Shown here in pieces: positions 1 to 8,653 of a stretch of 33,200 bases of DNA. How positions within the stretch are numbered: position 1 is the stretch's first letter; each line of letters begins with the position of its first letter. A program made the translations under genes and the position numbers. The notes under the pieces are model-generated. The model was not told the origin of the DNA, did no database searches, and saw only the letters and a program-made list of their open reading frames with translations. Source of the stretch: Rubrivivax benzoatilyticus JA2 = ATCC BAA-35 (lineage in GTDB: Bacteria > Pseudomonadota > Gammaproteobacteria > Burkholderiales > Burkholderiaceae_C); the NCBI RefSeq assembly GCF_000190375.1, contig NZ_AEWG01000116.1, forward strand, positions 1 through 33,200, in the 5' to 3' direction.

Positions 1-347
1 AGCGACGAGACGTCGCCGCTCCCGCCGGCGTCCTCGTCCGCGTCGCCGCGCGTCGTGCGCTCGCCGGCCTCGGCGGTGGCCGACGCGGCATCGTCGGCGG
101 CGTCGGTGTCCGACGCCTTGCGGGCCGCCTTGTCCGGGCCGCGCTCGGCGCGGTCACGTTCGGCACGGTCGTTCCGTTCGGCCTTGTCGGCCTGGCGCGA
201 GGTCTCGGCCTTGCGTGCACCCTGGCCGTCCTCGGCGGCGCGCCCGAGTTCACGGGCGAAGGCGCCGGGCTCCTTCTGCCGCGCGGCGTTCGACGGCGTC
301 GGTGCGGCGGGGCTCGGGTTGACAGTGGCGATGGCGGCAGTCGTCAT
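1..347 (-). CDS. fliK: Flagellar hook-length control protein FliK, N-terminal part (cut by window edge)
   Basis: This leftward reading frame starts at ATG 347, 15 bases after the fliJ stop, and stays open to the window edge. The visible 115 residues begin MTTAAIATVNPSPAAPTPSN and then become very rich in Ala, Asp, Glu, Arg and Lys, with short repeats such as RAERDRAERG. FliK, the secreted molecular ruler that sets hook length, normally follows fliJ, and its N-terminal part is disordered and poorly conserved. The call therefore rests on gene order and composition. The diagnostic C-terminal domain, which contacts FlhB, lies outside the window. Confidence 0.72.
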   Translation of the reverse strand, partial: MTTAAIATVNPSPAAPTPSNAARQKEPGAFARELGRAAEDGQGARKAETSRQADKAERNDRAERDRAERGPDKAARKASDTDAADDAASATAEAGERTTRGDADEDAGGSGDVSS

Positions 348-362
348 GGCAGTGGCGGATGT

Positions 363-815
363 CTAGTGCCGGGCGGCTTCGGCCTGGCTGGCGCGCCAGC
401 GGATCTGCTGCGCGGTCTCGTCGGTCTGGCGCTGGTCGCGGCGGGCCTGCACACGCTGCTGCTCGAGCTCGCGGCGCTCGATCAGCTTGCGCACCGAGGC
501 GACGCGCATCTCGGCGGCGACGAGCCGCTGGCGCAGCCGCTCGACGTTGGCCTTCGCGGTCTCGATCTGCTGCTGCTGCTGCACCAGGGCCTCGTCGATG
601 CGGTCGCCGAAGCTGCGGTAGCAGTGCAGGATCTCGACCGCGCCGAGCTGGCGGAACTGGCTCGCCCAGCGCTGCTGGTACTCGCCGCGGTAGCCGTCGA
701 GCTGGTCGGCCTGGGACTGGGCGCGGCGCGCGTGCTCCTCGGCGCGCTGGACCGCGGCCTGGATCTGGTCGCGCTCGGACTCGGCGTGTTCGAGCAGGGT
801 GGGCAGGGCGCTCAT
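363..815 (-). CDS. fliJ: Flagellar export protein FliJ
   Basis: A 150-residue protein starting MSALPTLLEHAESERDQIQ, the usual FliJ size (about 147). Nearly all of it is predictable coiled coil, rich in Gln, Arg, Glu and Ala, including a run of five Gln near the middle. FliJ is the central stalk of the flagellar type III export ATPase: it sits in the FliI ring, contacts FlhA and helps hand over chaperone-substrate complexes. The ATG lies two bases after the fliI stop, so translation is probably coupled. fliK follows after 15 bases. Sequence alone is weakly diagnostic for FliJ, but length, coiled-coil character and position between fliI and fliK agree. Confidence 0.9.
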   Translation of the reverse strand: MSALPTLLEHAESERDQIQAAVQRAEEHARRAQSQADQLDGYRGEYQQRWASQFRQLGAVEILHCYRSFGDRIDEALVQQQQQIETAKANVERLRQRLVAAEMRVASVRKLIERRELEQQRVQARRDQRQTDETAQQIRWRASQAEAARH

Positions 816-817
816 GG

Positions 818-2227
818 TCAGGTCCCGACGAGGTGGAGGAGTTCCTGGCGGCTGGACTCGAGGTCGGCGCGTTCGCGCATGTCCTGCTGCAGCAGCGCGA
901 CGATCTGGCCGTGCAGGCGCACCGCGGTGTCGAGCTCGGCGTCGTGGCCGGGGGCGTAGGCGCCGAGCTGGATCAGGTCGCGCGCCTTGTTGTACTTGGC
1001 CAGCAGCTGGCGCAGCTTGCGCGCGGCGAGCAGGTGCTCCTTCGGCGCCACCGAGCTCATCACGCGCGAGACCGAACGCTCGACGTCGATCGCCGGGTAG
1101 TGGCCCGACTCGGCGAGCTCGCGCGACAGCACGATGTGGCCGTCGAGGATGCCGCGCGCCGCGTCGGCGATCGGGTCCTGCGGGTCGTCGCCCTCGGTCA
1201 GCACGGTGTAGAAGGCGGTGATCGAGCCGACGCCGTTGAGGCCGTTGCCGCTGCGCTCGACGAGCTGCGGCAGCTTGGCGAAGACGCTGGGCGGGTAGCC
1301 CTTGGTGGCCGGCGGCTCGCCGATGGCCAGCGCGATCTCGCGCTGCGCCATCGCGTAGCGCGTCAGGCTGTCCATCAGCAGCAGCACGTGCTGGCCGCGG
1401 TCGCGGAAGTGCTCGGCGATCGCGGTGGCGTAGCTCGCGCCCTGCATGCGCACCAGCGGCGGCGCGTCGGCCGGCGCGGCGACGACGACGCTGCGGCGCA
1501 GGCCGTCCTCGCCGAGGATGTCCTCGATGAACTCCTTGACCTCGCGGCCGCGCTCGCCGATCAGGCCGACGACGATGACGTCGGCGGCGGTGTAGCGCGC
1601 CATCATGCCCAGCAGCACCGACTTGCCGACGCCGGTGCCGGCGAACAGGCCCAGCCGCTGGCCGCGGCCGACGGTCAGCAGCGCGTTGATCGAGCGCACG
1701 CCGGTGTCCAGCGCGCGCCGCACCGGGTCGCGGTCCATGGCGTTGATCGGGCGGCGGATCATCGGCTGCGCGTGGGCGTCGGCGATCGGGCCGCCGCGGT
1801 CCATCGGATGGCCGTGCGAGTCGACGACGCGGCCGAGCAGGCCGTCGCCCATCGGCAGGTGCAGGCCGCGGTCCTCGCTGCGCCGCCAGGGGTGGTTCTC
1901 GACGCCGAAACGCGGCGGCACGCGCGGCGCCGGGCGCGGGATGACACGCGCGCCGCTGGCCAGGCCGTGCAGGTCGCCGGTGGGCATCAGGAAGGCGCGG
2001 TCGCCGTTGAAGCCGACGACCTCGGCCAGCACCGGCGGCTGCCCGGGCTGGCGGATCTCGCAGATCGAGCCGACCGGCACGCGCACGCCGGCGGCCTCGA
2101 GCACCAGGCCGGTGACACGCAGCAGCGTGCCCACGGCCTCCAGCGGCTGCGGCGCGCTGGCGTAGTCCTGGATGTCCTGCAGGAAGCGCGACCACTTGCG
2201 CGCGCGGGTGTCCGCCACCGGGGTCAT
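818..2227 (-). CDS. fliI: Flagellum-specific ATPase FliI
   Basis: A 469-residue protein (E. coli FliI has 457) related to the F1 ATPase beta subunit. The Walker A motif GTGVGKS is at residues 197-203 and Walker B VLLLMD at 281-286, followed by the [11 protein letters not shown] segment typical of the family. The N-terminal 100 residues form the ring-assembly domain, and the C-terminal helical part ends in the REL-rich tail. FliI is the peripheral ATPase of the flagellar export gate, hexameric and regulated by FliH. The start ATG at 2227 overlaps the fliH stop in an ATGA, which settles the start. All motifs needed for activity are visible. Confidence 0.97.
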   Translation of the reverse strand: MTPVADTRARKWSRFLQDIQDYASAPQPLEAVGTLLRVTGLVLEAAGVRVPVGSICEIRQPGQPPVLAEVVGFNGDRAFLMPTGDLHGLASGARVIPRPAPRVPPRFGVENHPWRRSEDRGLHLPMGDGLLGRVVDSHGHPMDRGGPIADAHAQPMIRRPINAMDRDPVRRALDTGVRSINALLTVGRGQRLGLFAGTGVGKSVLLGMMARYTAADVIVVGLIGERGREVKEFIEDILGEDGLRRSVVVAAPADAPPLVRMQGASYATAIAEHFRDRGQHVLLLMDSLTRYAMAQREIALAIGEPPATKGYPPSVFAKLPQLVERSGNGLNGVGSITAFYTVLTEGDDPQDPIADAARGILDGHIVLSRELAESGHYPAIDVERSVSRVMSSVAPKEHLLAARKLRQLLAKYNKARDLIQLGAYAPGHDAELDTAVRLHGQIVALLQQDMRERADLESSRQELLHLVGT

Positions 2228-2949
2228 GGCGTCGGCTCCCAGGGCTCGTCGCTGCCCATCGCCGCGGCGGCCTGCGCCCAGCGCGAGGCGATGCGCGCGT
2301 CGATCGAGCCGACGTCGGAGTCGACGAGCACGCCGCCGCGCTCGATGCCGTCGTCGGCCAGCAGCCGCGCGCCGCGCGCGGTCAGCGCCTCCTCGGCGCC
2401 CTCGGCGACCAGCGGCAGGTCGTTCGGGTGCACGCGCACGGTGATGTGGCGCGCGCTCAGCAGCACGTTGTTGACGGCCTCGGCGGCGACACGCGCCACC
2501 AGCGACGGGTCGGCCTGCAGCTCGCTGCGCAGCACCTGGCGCGCCAGCTGCACCGCGGTGCGCGCGACGGCCGTCGCGATCTCGGTGTCGAGCCGGTCGA
2601 ACTGGGCGTTGAAGCTGTCGACGACGGCGCCCACCTGGGCCGTGGCCTGCGAGGCGAAGCTCTGCTTGAATCCCTCGAGCGCGACCAGGCCGTCGCGGTA
2701 GCCGTCCTGGTAGCCGGCTTGGCGCGCGGCGGCGATCTTCGCCAGCCACTCCTCGGGCGTCGGCTCGGGCGGGGCGGCCGGCTCGGGCGGCGGCGCCTCG
2801 GGTTCGGGTTCGCCGTGGAACGAGCCGGGCTTCCAGGCGGCGAAGTCGCCGAGCTCCTCGCGCGGGATGAAACGCGTGTAGGCGCTCGCCGGCTTGCTGC
2901 CCTGCGGCGGCGGGACGTTGCGGAAACCGTGTTTAGAGGAACTGCTCAT
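2224..2949 (-). CDS. fliH: Flagellar assembly protein FliH
   Basis: A 241-residue protein starting [17 protein letters not shown]. It has an N-terminal [10 protein letters not shown] segment, a Pro/Glu-rich linker at roughly 45-70, a stretch with small residues spaced as in FliH GxxxG-type repeats ([15 protein letters not shown]), and a conserved C-terminal domain with [21 protein letters not shown]. FliH binds and inhibits FliI and tethers it to the C ring through FliN. The start overlaps the end of fliG by 17 bases and the stop overlaps the fliI start. A GTG six bases upstream (2955) would add two residues and cannot be excluded. Confidence 0.93.
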   Translation of the reverse strand: MSSSSKHGFRNVPPPQGSKPASAYTRFIPREELGDFAAWKPGSFHGEPEPEAPPPEPAAPPEPTPEEWLAKIAAARQAGYQDGYRDGLVALEGFKQSFASQATAQVGAVVDSFNAQFDRLDTEIATAVARTAVQLARQVLRSELQADPSLVARVAAEAVNNVLLSARHITVRVHPNDLPLVAEGAEEALTARGARLLADDGIERGGVLVDSDVGSIDARIASRWAQAAAAMGSDEPWEPTP

Positions 2950-3940
2950 CGCCACCCGTGCTCAGCATGATCTGCCCTTCGTCGGCCAGGCGGCGGACGG
3001 TCTTGAGCATCTCCTTCTGTTCGGCCTCGACCTCGGACAGGCGCACCGGGCCGCGGGACTCGAGGTCCTCGCGCAGCGTCTCGGCGGCGCGCGTGGACAT
3101 GTTCTTGAAGATCTTCTCGCGCAGGCCCGGCGTGGCGCCCTTGAGCGCGACGATCAGCGACTCCGACTGCACCTCGCGCAGCAGCGCCTGGATGCCCTTG
3201 TCGTCGATCTTCTCCAGGTCGTCGAAGGTGAACATGTTGTCCATGATCTTCTGCGCCAGCTCGTTGTCGGTCTCGCGCACGAAGTCCAGCACCGAGGTCT
3301 CGGCCGAGCTGCCCAGCATGTTCAGGATCTCGGCGGCGGCCTTGACGCCGCCGAGCGTGCTCTTCTTCATGCGGTCGCCGCCGGCGAGCACCTTGCTCAT
3401 GACCTCGTTGAGGTCCTTCAGCGCCGCCGGCTGGATGCCGTCGAGTGTCGCGATGCGCACCAGCACCTCGTTCCTCTGGCGCTCGACGAACTGCTTGAGC
3501 ACCTCGGCGGCCTGGTCGAACTCCAGGTGCACCAGGATCGCGGCGACGATCTGCGGGTGCTCGTGGCGCAGCAGCTCGGCCACCGAGCTGGCGTCCATCC
3601 ACTTCAGGCTCTCGATGCCGGTGACGTCGCTGCCCTGCAGGATGCGGTCGATCAGCAGCGCCGCCTTGTCCTCGCCGAGCGCCTTGCGCAGCACCGACTT
3701 CACGTACTCGTCGGTGTCGGGCACGAGGATGTGCTCGCGCTCGGCAACCTCGGTGAACTTCTCCAGGATGGTGTCGACACGCTCGCGCGGCACGGCCTTC
3801 ATCTTGGCGATCGTCTCGCCCAGGCGCTGCACTTCCTTCGGGGCGAGGTGCTTGAAGACCTCGGCGGCCTCCTCCTCGCCCAGCGACATCAGCAGGATCG
3901 CGGCGTCTTCCAGCCCTTCGTCGTCCATCGGCGCGGCCAT
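2933..3940 (-). CDS. fliG: Flagellar motor switch protein FliG
   Basis: A 335-residue protein, the normal FliG length (331 in E. coli). The middle domain carries the EHPQ signature at residues 127-130, used in contacts with FliM. The C-terminal domain carries the charged torque helix (around 265-315, with LREKIFKNMS and LREDLESRG). FliG forms the top of the C ring, binds FliF and interacts with the MotA stator to generate and reverse torque. A good ribosome site (GGGAGGA) lies eight bases before the ATG, and the fliF stop is 12 bases upstream. Nothing is unusual in the sequence. Confidence 0.98.
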   Translation of the reverse strand: MAAPMDDEGLEDAAILLMSLGEEEAAEVFKHLAPKEVQRLGETIAKMKAVPRERVDTILEKFTEVAEREHILVPDTDEYVKSVLRKALGEDKAALLIDRILQGSDVTGIESLKWMDASSVAELLRHEHPQIVAAILVHLEFDQAAEVLKQFVERQRNEVLVRIATLDGIQPAALKDLNEVMSKVLAGGDRMKKSTLGGVKAAAEILNMLGSSAETSVLDFVRETDNELAQKIMDNMFTFDDLEKIDDKGIQALLREVQSESLIVALKGATPGLREKIFKNMSTRAAETLREDLESRGPVRLSEVEAEQKEMLKTVRRLADEGQIMLSTGGDEQFL

Positions 3941-3952
3941 CGGATCCTCCCG

Positions 3953-5617
3953 TCAGGCGGCTTCGCCGCTGACCCAGCCGCGCACGATGTTCGCGACGGC
4001 GGCCGGGTTCTCGCGCGCCAGCTTGCGCGCGGCTTCGAGCTTGTCGTTGGAGCGCGGGGCCTCCAGCGCCGGCAGCTGGTCGGGGCCGGGCAGCGCCGCG
4101 CCGCCGTCGACGAGCTCGTCGACGGTCTCGCCCTTGATCGGCTCGGGCTTGGCCGCGGCGGCCTTGATCGCCGGGCGGATCAGCGTGAAGACGACGATCA
4201 GCGCGACGAGCACCAGCGCCGCCGGCGTCGCGCCGCTGCGCAGCAGGTCCAGCACCCAAGGCTGCTGCCAGATCGGCACTTCCTCGGCCTCGGGCGCCTT
4301 CTCGACGCGGAACGGGGCGTTGACGACCCGCACCGAGTCGCCGCGCTCCTTGCTGAAGCCGATGCCCTGCTCGACCAGCGCGGTGAGCTTGTCCAGCTCC
4401 TCCTGCGACAGCGGCGTGCTCGTCGGCTTGCCCTTGGCGTCGACGCCGTTGCGGTGGTTGACGACGACGGCGGCGTTGATCCGGCGCACCGTGCCGGTGG
4501 CGCCGCGGATCACGCGCACCGTCTTGTCGACCTCGTAGCGCGTCTCGGCGTCGCGCTGGGCGTTGCCGCCGGCGGCGCCGCCGTTGGCCGCCTGCAGGGC
4601 CTGCGCCGGGCCGTTGATCGGCGCCGAGGCCGGCACCGGCGGCTGGTTGCTGACCGCGCCGGGCACGCCGCTGGGCACGTTGGCGCCCGGGCGGGTGGAT
4701 TCGGACACGCGCGAGGCGCGCACCGCGGCCGGGTTGTCGCCCTGGTTGGGCTTGAATTCCTCGGAGGTCTGCTCGGTCTGCGAGAAGTCGACCTCGGCGG
4801 TGACGGTGGCGCGCAGGTTGTCGCGGCCGAGCACCGGCTCGAGCAGGTCGTTGACGCGGCGCAGGTAGGTCGCCTCGACCTCGCGCACGTACTGCAGCTG
4901 CTGGGTGTCCAGGCCCTGCGAGGCGTTGTCCTGGCTGGACAGCAGGCTGCCGTCGCCGTCGAGCACGCTGACCGCCTTGGCGCTCAGCTCGGGCACGCTG
5001 GAGGACACCAGGTGCACGATGCCGGCGAGCTGGGCGCGGTCCAGCGTGTGGCCCGGGCGCAGCGTCAGCACGACCGAGGCCGAGGGCTTCTGCTGCTCGC
5101 GGAAGAAACCGTTCTGGTTGGGCAGCGCCAGGTGCACGCGCGCCGTCTCCACCGACGACAGGGTCTGGATGGTGCGCGTGAGCTCGCCTTCGAGCGCACG
5201 CTGCAGGTTGATGCGTTCCTGGCCCTGCGTCTGGCCGAAGGCCGTCTTGTCGAGCAGCTCGTAGCCGGTGATCGAGCCCTTGGGCAGGCCGGCGGCGCTG
5301 AGCTTCAGGCGCAGGTCGTAGACCTGGCTGGCCGGCACCATGATCGTGCCGCCGCCTTCGCTGAAGCGGTAGGGCACGTTCATCTGCGCCAGCTTCTCGA
5401 CGATGGCGCCGCCGTCCTTCTCGCCGACGTTGGCGAAGAGCACGCGGTAGTCGTCCTGCTTCAGCGACAGCGCCAGCACGACGACGATCGCCAGCAGCGC
5501 GGCGAGGCCGGCCCCGGCCATCACCTTGGTCTTCATCGGCAGCGCCGTCAGGCGCGCCACGAATCCGGGCGGCGTCTCGGGCACGAGCGGGGGTTGCGCA
5601 ACGACGGCAGTCTCCAT
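3953..5617 (-). CDS. fliF: Flagellar MS-ring protein FliF
   Basis: A 554-residue protein (E. coli 552). The first membrane helix is at about 32-52 and the second at about 460-480. Between them is the periplasmic ring-building region with the YscJ-like part (DDYRVLFANVGEKDGGAIVEKL), followed by a disordered Gly/Ala/Asn/Pro-rich loop near 305-350. The cytoplasmic tail ends in the helix ARENPAAVANIVRGWVSG, which docks into FliG. FliF forms the MS ring, the base on which the export gate and C ring assemble. It is the first gene of the leftward fliFGHIJK run and is divergent from fliE across 116 bases. Confidence 0.98.
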   Translation of the reverse strand: METAVVAQPPLVPETPPGFVARLTALPMKTKVMAGAGLAALLAIVVVLALSLKQDDYRVLFANVGEKDGGAIVEKLAQMNVPYRFSEGGGTIMVPASQVYDLRLKLSAAGLPKGSITGYELLDKTAFGQTQGQERINLQRALEGELTRTIQTLSSVETARVHLALPNQNGFFREQQKPSASVVLTLRPGHTLDRAQLAGIVHLVSSSVPELSAKAVSVLDGDGSLLSSQDNASQGLDTQQLQYVREVEATYLRRVNDLLEPVLGRDNLRATVTAEVDFSQTEQTSEEFKPNQGDNPAAVRASRVSESTRPGANVPSGVPGAVSNQPPVPASAPINGPAQALQAANGGAAGGNAQRDAETRYEVDKTVRVIRGATGTVRRINAAVVVNHRNGVDAKGKPTSTPLSQEELDKLTALVEQGIGFSKERGDSVRVVNAPFRVEKAPEAEEVPIWQQPWVLDLLRSGATPAALVLVALIVVFTLIRPAIKAAAAKPEPIKGETVDELVDGGAALPGPDQLPALEAPRSNDKLEAARKLARENPAAVANIVRGWVSGEAA

Positions 5618-5733
5618 GGCTGGGCATTCTTCGCTGCCGCCGGGCTTTCCGGTGGCACAAGAAAACCGGCAAACACTCGCCTGTTCGCGCCTTAGGACCG
5701 GGGACGCCGCCTCTACAGTGCGTCATCGGCACC
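5618..5733. promoter_or_regulatory. Divergent fliF / fliE promoter region
   Basis: These 116 bases separate the divergent start codons of fliF and fliE, so both promoters should lie here or overlap the gene ends. I searched both strands for a sigma-54 box (GG, ten bases, GC) and for the sigma-28 pattern and found no convincing match. The sequence TGGCACAAGAAAACCGGC near 5651 resembles half of a sigma-54 site, but the -12 GC is misplaced. The region is relatively A-rich for this genome around 5658-5672. Promoter type is unknown. Confidence 0.45.
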
Positions 5734-6063
5734 ATGGAACTCAAACTCAAGCCCTTCGACTTCAACCAGGCGGTGGCCCGCGCAGGGCTGCGGCCCGACG
5801 GCACGCCCCTGGTCGGCAAGACCGAGGCGCCGGCCCAGGGCGGCAGCTTCCGCTCGGCGATGGCCGAGGCGCTGCAGGACGCGAGCCGCAACCAGCTGGA
5901 GGCGCAACGCCTGCAGCGCGAGGTGGCGCTGGACAACCCGACCGTCAGCCTCGAGGAGACGATGGTCGCGATGCAGAAGGCGCAGCTGGGTTTCCAGGCG
6001 ACGGTGCAGGTGCGCAACCGGCTGGTCAGCGCCTACACCGAAATCATGAACATGCAGGTGTAG
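5734..6063 (+). CDS. fliE: Flagellar hook-basal body complex protein FliE
   Basis: A 109-residue protein (E. coli 104). The conserved C-terminal part VSLEETMVAMQKAQLGFQ, followed by a VRNRLVSAYTEIMNMQV ending, is the FliE signature. FliE sits between the MS ring and the rod and is needed for rod assembly and for docking the export gate. It is transcribed alone in this window, divergent from fliF and convergent with the GGDEF/EAL gene, with a terminator-like hairpin after it at about 6200. The upstream ribosome site is weak, but there is no better start because conserved FliE N-termini begin close to this Met. Confidence 0.96.
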   Translation: MELKLKPFDFNQAVARAGLRPDGTPLVGKTEAPAQGGSFRSAMAEALQDASRNQLEAQRLQREVALDNPTVSLEETMVAMQKAQLGFQATVQVRNRLVSAYTEIMNMQV

Positions 6064-6070
6064 GGCCCCC

Positions 6071-6148
6071 CCGGAGCGCTCGCGCGCTCCCCCCCCGAGG
6101 GGGGCGACGCCAGCGGACCGGCGGAGCCGGATCCGCGGCGTCCGCTGG
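6071..6148. repeat. GC-rich palindromic repeat, copy 1 (after fliE)
   Basis: A cluster of perfect inverted repeats immediately after fliE. GGAGCGC (6073-6079) pairs with GCGCTCC (6084-6090). Six C (6091-6096) pair with six G (6099-6104). An outer arm CCAGCGGA (6110-6117) pairs with TCCGCTGG (6141-6148) around a core of further small palindromes. The 24 bases at 6114-6137 are identical to 32208-32231 between flhD and flhC, where the same arrangement of C-run, GA, G-run and outer arm plus core is seen. This is probably an interspersed palindromic element of the genome; its role is unknown. Confidence 0.75.
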
Positions 6149-6199
6149 GTGGGCCTTGTGCGTGCGTCGGGCGGAGCCCGGCCGTGGCGTCAGCTTGAC

Positions 6200-6226
6200 G
6201 CGGCCGGCCGGGCCGCTTTTCTTTGT
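6200..6226 (+). terminator. Intrinsic terminator after fliE
   Basis: GCGGCC (6200-6205) pairs with GGCCGC (6211-6216) over a five-base loop and is followed on the plus strand by TTTTCTTTG. The stem plus T-rich tract fits a Rho-independent terminator for fliE. It lies ten bases from the stop codon of the convergent GGDEF/EAL gene. Confidence 0.65.
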
Positions 6227-6235
6227 TCGCGACTG

Positions 6236-8095
6236 TCAGACCAGTGCTGTGTCTGCGCTCTGGTGGGGCAGGCGGTCGGCGGGCTGGGGGCGGCCGAGCA
6301 GGAAGCCTTGCAGGACGTCGCAGCCGTGGGCGGCCAGGGCCTGGCGCTGGGCTTCGGTCTCGACGCCTTCGGCCGTGACGTGCATGCCCAGGGCGTGGGC
6401 CATCGAGACGACCGAGCCGACGATGACGCCGACCTTGGCGTCGTCGGCCAGGCTGTGGGTGAACTCGCGATCGAGCTTGACGCGGTCCAGCGGGAAGCGC
6501 CACAGGTGCGCCAGGCTGGAATAGCCGGTGCCGAAGTCGTCCATCGCGATGCTCACGCCCAGGCCGCGCAGCTCGCGCAGCGCGCGCAGCACGGGCTCGG
6601 TGCGCGCCATCAGCAGCGACTCGGTGATCTCCAGCTCCAGCCGCTCGGGCGCCAGGCCCGAGTCGCGCAGCGCCTCGGCGACGACCTCGGCGATGCCGCC
6701 GTCGCGGCGGAACTGCGCCGGACTCAGGTTGACGGCCACCGACAGCGGTGCCGGCCAGCGTGCGGCTTCGCGGCAGGCCGCGCGCAGCACCCAGGCGCCG
6801 AGATCCTCGATCAGCCCGGTCTGCTCGGCCAGCGGAATGAAGCTCGCCGGCGGCACCCAGCCGCGCTCGGCGTGCGGCCAGCGCGCCAGCGCCTCGTAGC
6901 CGACGATGCGGCCGCTGGCGGCATCCATCAGCGGCTGGAAGTGCAGCACCAGCGCGTCGGCGGCGAGCGCGTCGCGCAGCTCGGCGCCCAGGCGTCGGCG
7001 GCGCTGCAGCTCGTCGTCCAGCCGCGCGTCGTAGAAGCGGAAGGTGCCGCGCCCGTCGGCCTTGGCGCGTGCCAGCGCCAGGTCGGCCTGCTGCAGCAGC
7101 CGGTCGGCCTCGCGGCTGTCGACGCCGTGCAGCGCGATGCCGATGCTCGCGCCGATCTCGCAGCGCCGGCCGCCGACGTCGTAGGGCTGGCGCAGCGCCT
7201 CGACGATGCGCTGGGCCAGCGTCGCCAGCGCCTCGGCGTCGCCGGTGTCGGCGAGCACCGCGAACTCGTCGCTGCCCAGGCGTGCGACGAGGTCGCCGCT
7301 GCGCACCGTGGCGCGCAGCCGTGCCGCCACCTGGCGCAGCAGCGAGTCGCCGGCACCGCGGCCCAGCCACTCGTTGAATTCGCGGAAGCGGTCCAGGTCC
7401 ATGCACAGCACGGCGCTGTGGCCGGCGCGGCGGGCGGCGGCGCGGCGCAGCGCGGCGACGAAGCTCTCGCGGTTGAGCGCGCCGGTCAGCGGGTCGTGCT
7501 GGTCGAGGTAGTCGATGCGCGCGCGCGCGCTGCGTTCGGCGCGTGCGTAGGCGCGCCACAGCAGCAGGCCGGCCAGGCCCACGCCCAGCAGCCCGGCGAA
7601 GGTGGCGCTGGCGGCGCGCACGGCCGAGCGGGTCGTCACCGCGGCGCTCTCGTCGAGGTCGACGCGGACCTGGGCCACGCCCAGCAGCACGCCGTCGCCC
7701 TGCACCGGCAGCCAGACGTCGGCGTGCACGGCCGAGCGCGTGTCGGGCTGGCGCTGGAGCTCGACGACGTGGGTGCTGCGGCCGGTCACCAGGTCGAGCA
7801 CACGGGCCGTGGCCAGCGCCGCCGGCGCCGCCGGCAGGCCCTCGGAGGCCAGCGTGACGCGGCCGTCGGGGGCGTGCAGGCGGAAGGCGTAGACGGCGGT
7901 CGTGCCGCGCAGGCCGGCCAGCGGCAGCAGCGCACGCGGCGCCGGCGCCGGCCCGAACAGGCTGGCCGGCTGCGGCACGACGCGGCCGACCTGCAGCGCC
8001 CAGCCGCGCGCGGTGCGCAGCGCCTCCTCCTCGAGGTGGCGTTCGGCGACCTCGTGCAGCCGCAGCGCCACGAGCACGATCGCCGCCAGGATCAC
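6236..8095 (-). CDS. Membrane GGDEF/EAL cyclic-di-GMP protein, N-terminus probably lost by frameshift
   Basis: The open frame from GTG 8095 encodes 619 residues: a truncated membrane helix at the start, an extracytoplasmic region (about 15-160), a membrane helix (164-181), a GGDEF domain and an EAL domain. The GGDEF motif reads GSDEF (274-278) with an RxxD inhibitory site (RSGD, 265-268). In the EAL domain all key residues are present: EAL 401-403, N456, ITES, DD 519-520, K540, E576, Q596. A working c-di-GMP phosphodiesterase is therefore likely, while cyclase activity is uncertain because of the altered motif. One extra base in a run of five C (8100-8104) separates this frame from a natural upstream start at ATG 8165. 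It ends the ycgR-pilin group and is convergent with fliE. Confidence 0.9.
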   Translation of the reverse strand: MILAAIVLVALRLHEVAERHLEEEALRTARGWALQVGRVVPQPASLFGPAPAPRALLPLAGLRGTTAVYAFRLHAPDGRVTLASEGLPAAPAALATARVLDLVTGRSTHVVELQRQPDTRSAVHADVWLPVQGDGVLLGVAQVRVDLDESAAVTTRSAVRAASATFAGLLGVGLAGLLLWRAYARAERSARARIDYLDQHDPLTGALNRESFVAALRRAAARRAGHSAVLCMDLDRFREFNEWLGRGAGDSLLRQVAARLRATVRSGDLVARLGSDEFAVLADTGDAEALATLAQRIVEALRQPYDVGGRRCEIGASIGIALHGVDSREADRLLQQADLALARAKADGRGTFRFYDARLDDELQRRRRLGAELRDALAADALVLHFQPLMDAASGRIVGYEALARWPHAERGWVPPASFIPLAEQTGLIEDLGAWVLRAACREAARWPAPLSVAVNLSPAQFRRDGGIAEVVAEALRDSGLAPERLELEITESLLMARTEPVLRALRELRGLGVSIAMDDFGTGYSSLAHLWRFPLDRVKLDREFTHSLADDAKVGVIVGSVVSMAHALGMHVTAEGVETEAQRQALAAHGCDVLQGFLLGRPQPADRLPHQSADTALV

Positions 8096-8165
8096 CGCGC
8101 CCCCAGATCACCAGGGCCCGGGCGAGCGAGAAGCGGACGCCGGCCGGGCGCTGCGGCGTCAGCAT
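8096..8165 (-). other. Out-of-frame N-terminal segment of the GGDEF/EAL gene
   Basis: From ATG 8165, which overlaps the stop of the upstream pilin-like gene by seven bases, the sequence reads MLTPQRPAGVRFSLARALVI and then leaves the GGDEF/EAL frame at the five-C run 8100-8104. Deleting one base there joins it to the downstream frame and gives a complete membrane helix (ALVIWGAVILAAIVLVAL). This indicates a recent frameshift or a sequencing error in a homopolymer, not an intergenic region. Confidence 0.7.
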
Positions 8166-8653
8166 GCGGCGTAGCCGGACACGACACCCGCCGGTGCGCA
8201 GATGCGGGCCCGGCCCAGCGGCGACAGCGAGACCTGCAGCCGCTCGCCGCGCGAGGACTCGAACACCGCCGGCCGGGGCTGGGCCTGGGCCTCGCCGTCG
8301 GCTTCCAGCCGCGCCGGCGCGGCGTCCAGCAGCCGGATGCCGCGGTGGTCGGCGGCCCGCTCGGTCTTGAGCTGGCAGCCGCGCTCGCTGCCGCAGCCGC
8401 AGCCGCTGTCGGTGGCGATGGCCCAGCACCAGTCGGCGCCGGCGTGCACGTCCAGGTGCAGCGGCTGGCCGCGGCGCGCGGCCTCGAAACGGGCTTCGCC
8501 GAGGTCGGCGGCCAGCGTCTCGGCGGCCATGCGCAGGCGGGCGCGCTCGGCGGCGCTGCCGAAGGACGGCACGGCCAGCGAGGCGAGCAGCGCCACGATC
8601 GCCAGCGCGATCATCGCTTCGAGCAGCGTGAGGCCGAGGGCGGGGCGCTTCAT
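8159..8653 (-). CDS. Type IV pilin-like protein, GspH/FimT family
   Basis: A 164-residue protein beginning MKRPALGLTLLEAMIALAIV. It has a short basic leader, Gly7 before the prepilin peptidase cleavage point, Leu at +1 and the conserved Glu at +5 (E12), then a hydrophobic helix to about residue 30. The C-terminal part (CQLKTERAADHRGIRLL ... PAVFESSRGERLQVSLSPLGRARIC) matches the GspH/FimT pseudopilin pattern, with several Cys. Such proteins are minor pilins that prime type IV pilus assembly. The start overlaps the stop of the preceding pilin gene (ATGA), and the stop overlaps the natural start of the GGDEF/EAL gene. Confidence 0.88.
   Translation of the reverse strand: MKRPALGLTLLEAMIALAIVALLASLAVPSFGSAAERARLRMAAETLAADLGEARFEAARRGQPLHLDVHAGADWCWAIATDSGCGCGSERGCQLKTERAADHRGIRLLDAAPARLEADGEAQAQPRPAVFESSRGERLQVSLSPLGRARICAPAGVVSGYAAC

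Noticed and set aside
5648..5675. Possible sigma-54 promoter for fliE (TGGCAC start)
   Set aside because: The GC of the -12 box is not ten bases after the -24 GG, and TTGC is missing.
2894..5695. A 933-codon open frame on the plus strand opposite fliF and fliG
   Set aside because: The opposite strand encodes complete, clearly recognised FliF and FliG. The plus-strand product is His/Arg/Leu-rich with no known motif; it is a third-position GC effect.
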